DNA from: G963674685 sp963674685
GTDB lineage: Bacteria; Lernaellota; Lernaellaia; JACKCT01
DNA length: 64,000 nucleotides
Assembly: GCA_963674685.2 (NCBI GenBank)
Contig: CAXXWT010000002.1
Location: 930,001 to 994,000 of the forward strand
Direction: 5' to 3'
Part shown: in pieces, positions 63,085 through 64,000 of the stretch
Layout: the number at the start of each line of letters is the position of its first letter
Position numbering within the stretch: the stretch's first letter is position 1
Notes under the pieces: generated by a model
Told to the model about the DNA's origin: nothing
What the model saw: only the letters and a program-made list of their open reading frames with translations
Databases searched by the model: none
Made by a program: the position numbers and the translations under genes

Positions 63085-64000
63085 ATGAGCACATTGAAGA
63101 TCGTGTTTCAATACGTTCTGGTTTTATTGGTCGCCTTTGGTGCTATTTATCACGTCGCCTGCGGGGACGATGACGACCCTTCGACAGGCTCAGGGCAGGC
63201 GGACGACGCGGATGACGATCTGAACGATGATGCCGATGACGATGTTGATGACGACGAAGAATCTTCGACACCTTACGAATTCGCACCTCCGCCATCCGAC
63301 GAGATCGGAGTATTCGTCGCTAAGACCGGCAGTGACGAAAATCCGGGTACAATGGAACAACCGAAGTTAACAATTTCCATCGGAGTGGAACTGGCCGAGC
63401 AAGACGGCAAATCGGTTTTCGTGGCGCAGGGTGAGTACAACGAATCTGTTGCGGTGCAGGATGTGTCTCTTTTCGGTGGTTACGAAGCAGGAAACTGGCA
63501 AAGGAATATCGGCGAAAATACAACGAGCATCATCGCAACGGGAGAAAGCGCTACGGAAATGGATGGAAGAAACTCAAATGCGATCATCATTGAAGGATTC
63601 TATATTTACGGTGGAGAAACGTCCGGGCATAGTGATATTCAGCATTCTTCGGGGATAGATTTAAATAACGGTTCATTCATTGTTTCACAATGCAAAATTT
63701 ATGGAGGAAGAGCTTGGGAAACTTCGAGGGGTATCGTCTGTTCTTCATCATCAAGTATCATCATATTTAATAGCGTTATTTTGGGCCTCAATCCCGTCAT
63801 TGAAAACGGAGAGAAGAGCCTGTCATACCCTCAGGAGACAGAAGCTGTTTGCACATACGGCGGATACTCTATCAAAATCGTAAATAGTATTCTCATGGGC
63901 GGCAACAGTATTTCAGCTACTCAATCAAACGGGATATCCTTGGTTGCCGGCAGTACTTTGCTGGCAATCAACAACTACATTTTCGGCGGTTACCCTATGG
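63085..64000 (+). CDS. Asp-tether beta-helix lipoprotein (3' end outside window)
   Basis: Partial, about 305 codons. ATG 63085 has AAGGAG upstream. Lipobox HVAC at C26, GDDDDPSTGSGQADDADDDL, then tether ending DDDEESSTPYEFAPPPSDEI. Entry domain SVFVAQGEYNESVAVQDVSL. Repeats continue to the window end (IFGGYPM, like the YIYGGDPM of paralogues). The array therefore continues beyond the window. Confidence 0.85.
   Translation, partial: MSTLKIVFQYVLVLLVAFGAIYHVACGDDDDPSTGSGQADDADDDLNDDADDDVDDDEESSTPYEFAPPPSDEIGVFVAKTGSDENPGTMEQPKLTISIGVELAEQDGKSVFVAQGEYNESVAVQDVSLFGGYEAGNWQRNIGENTTSIIATGESATEMDGRNSNAIIIEGFYIYGGETSGHSDIQHSSGIDLNNGSFIVSQCKIYGGRAWETSRGIVCSSSSSIIIFNSVILGLNPVIENGEKSLSYPQETEAVCTYGGYSIKIVNSILMGGNSISATQSNGISLVAGSTLLAINNYIFGGYPM
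63177..63200. repeat. In-frame copy of the 24-nt repeat (family D)
   Basis: CCCTTCGACAGGCTCAGGGC then AGGC, encoding PSTGSGQA at the start of the tether. Third copy at this position of a lipoprotein gene. Confidence 0.75.

Noticed and set aside
48082..64000. CRISPR array
   Set aside because: Repeats are dispersed, palindromic or coding and not regularly spaced by unique spacers; no cas gene is present.

Overview
The window looks like the chromosome of an uncultivated Gram-negative bacterium of deltaproteobacterial or candidate-phylum grade. The evidence is an Omp85 outer-membrane barrel, many lipoproteins with a lipobox, a heptosyltransferase-like GT9, sigma-54 enhancer-binding regulation and B12-dependent radical SAM enzymes. 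A precise taxon cannot be assigned from sequence alone. The most distinctive trait is a class of lipoproteins in which the lipobox cysteine is followed by Gly/Asp-Asp-Asp and then by 20-70 residues of almost pure Asp/Asn/Val/Ala. I count fourteen such genes.

Layout. 1-4974 (+): a truncated double alkaline-phosphatase-fold protein, a DUF362 protein, a DUF2007/zinc-ribbon protein and a secreted coiled-coil protein. 4971-16891 (-): a GT-C-like membrane protein; a tightly overlapped trkA-trkH-unknown operon preceded by a KinB/AlgB-like sensor kinase and sigma-54 response regulator; a three-gene ABC-2 exporter; and a Phd/VapC toxin-antitoxin pair. 16934-28745: lipoproteins, an NqrM-like small protein, an epimerase, a methyltransferase whose 3' end was duplicated next to an IS1595-type remnant, an Omp85 protein, a DMT transporter, a frameshifted SecD-like protein and a bacteriohemerythrin. 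29257-36789: a GT9 glycosyltransferase, a two-gene unit with an HTH protein, and four radical SAM genes (three overlapping, one divergent). 36961-47728: more Asp-tether lipoproteins (one with a dockerin-like end, one with an FGE-sulfatase domain), an A+T-rich adenine-methyltransferase island, a TPR lipoprotein and a cell-wall amidase.

48082-64000 is a direct array of paralogous surface-type lipoproteins: lipobox, Asp-rich tether, DUF1565-like entry domain, right-handed beta-helix repeats, and a conserved C-terminal choice-of-anchor-Q-like end (DGDPRPYGAGWDIGPDEW). One member is broken by an IS4-family element with a 10-bp target duplication, and removing the element restores the frame exactly. 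Array members share near-identical N-terminal or upstream DNA segments attached to divergent middles, suggesting ongoing duplication, gene conversion and module swapping.

Intergenic DNA is rich in dispersed palindromic repeats. A 24-nt repeat has also entered the Asp-rich linker of three lipoprotein genes in frame. No tRNA, rRNA, CRISPR array or prophage was recognised.
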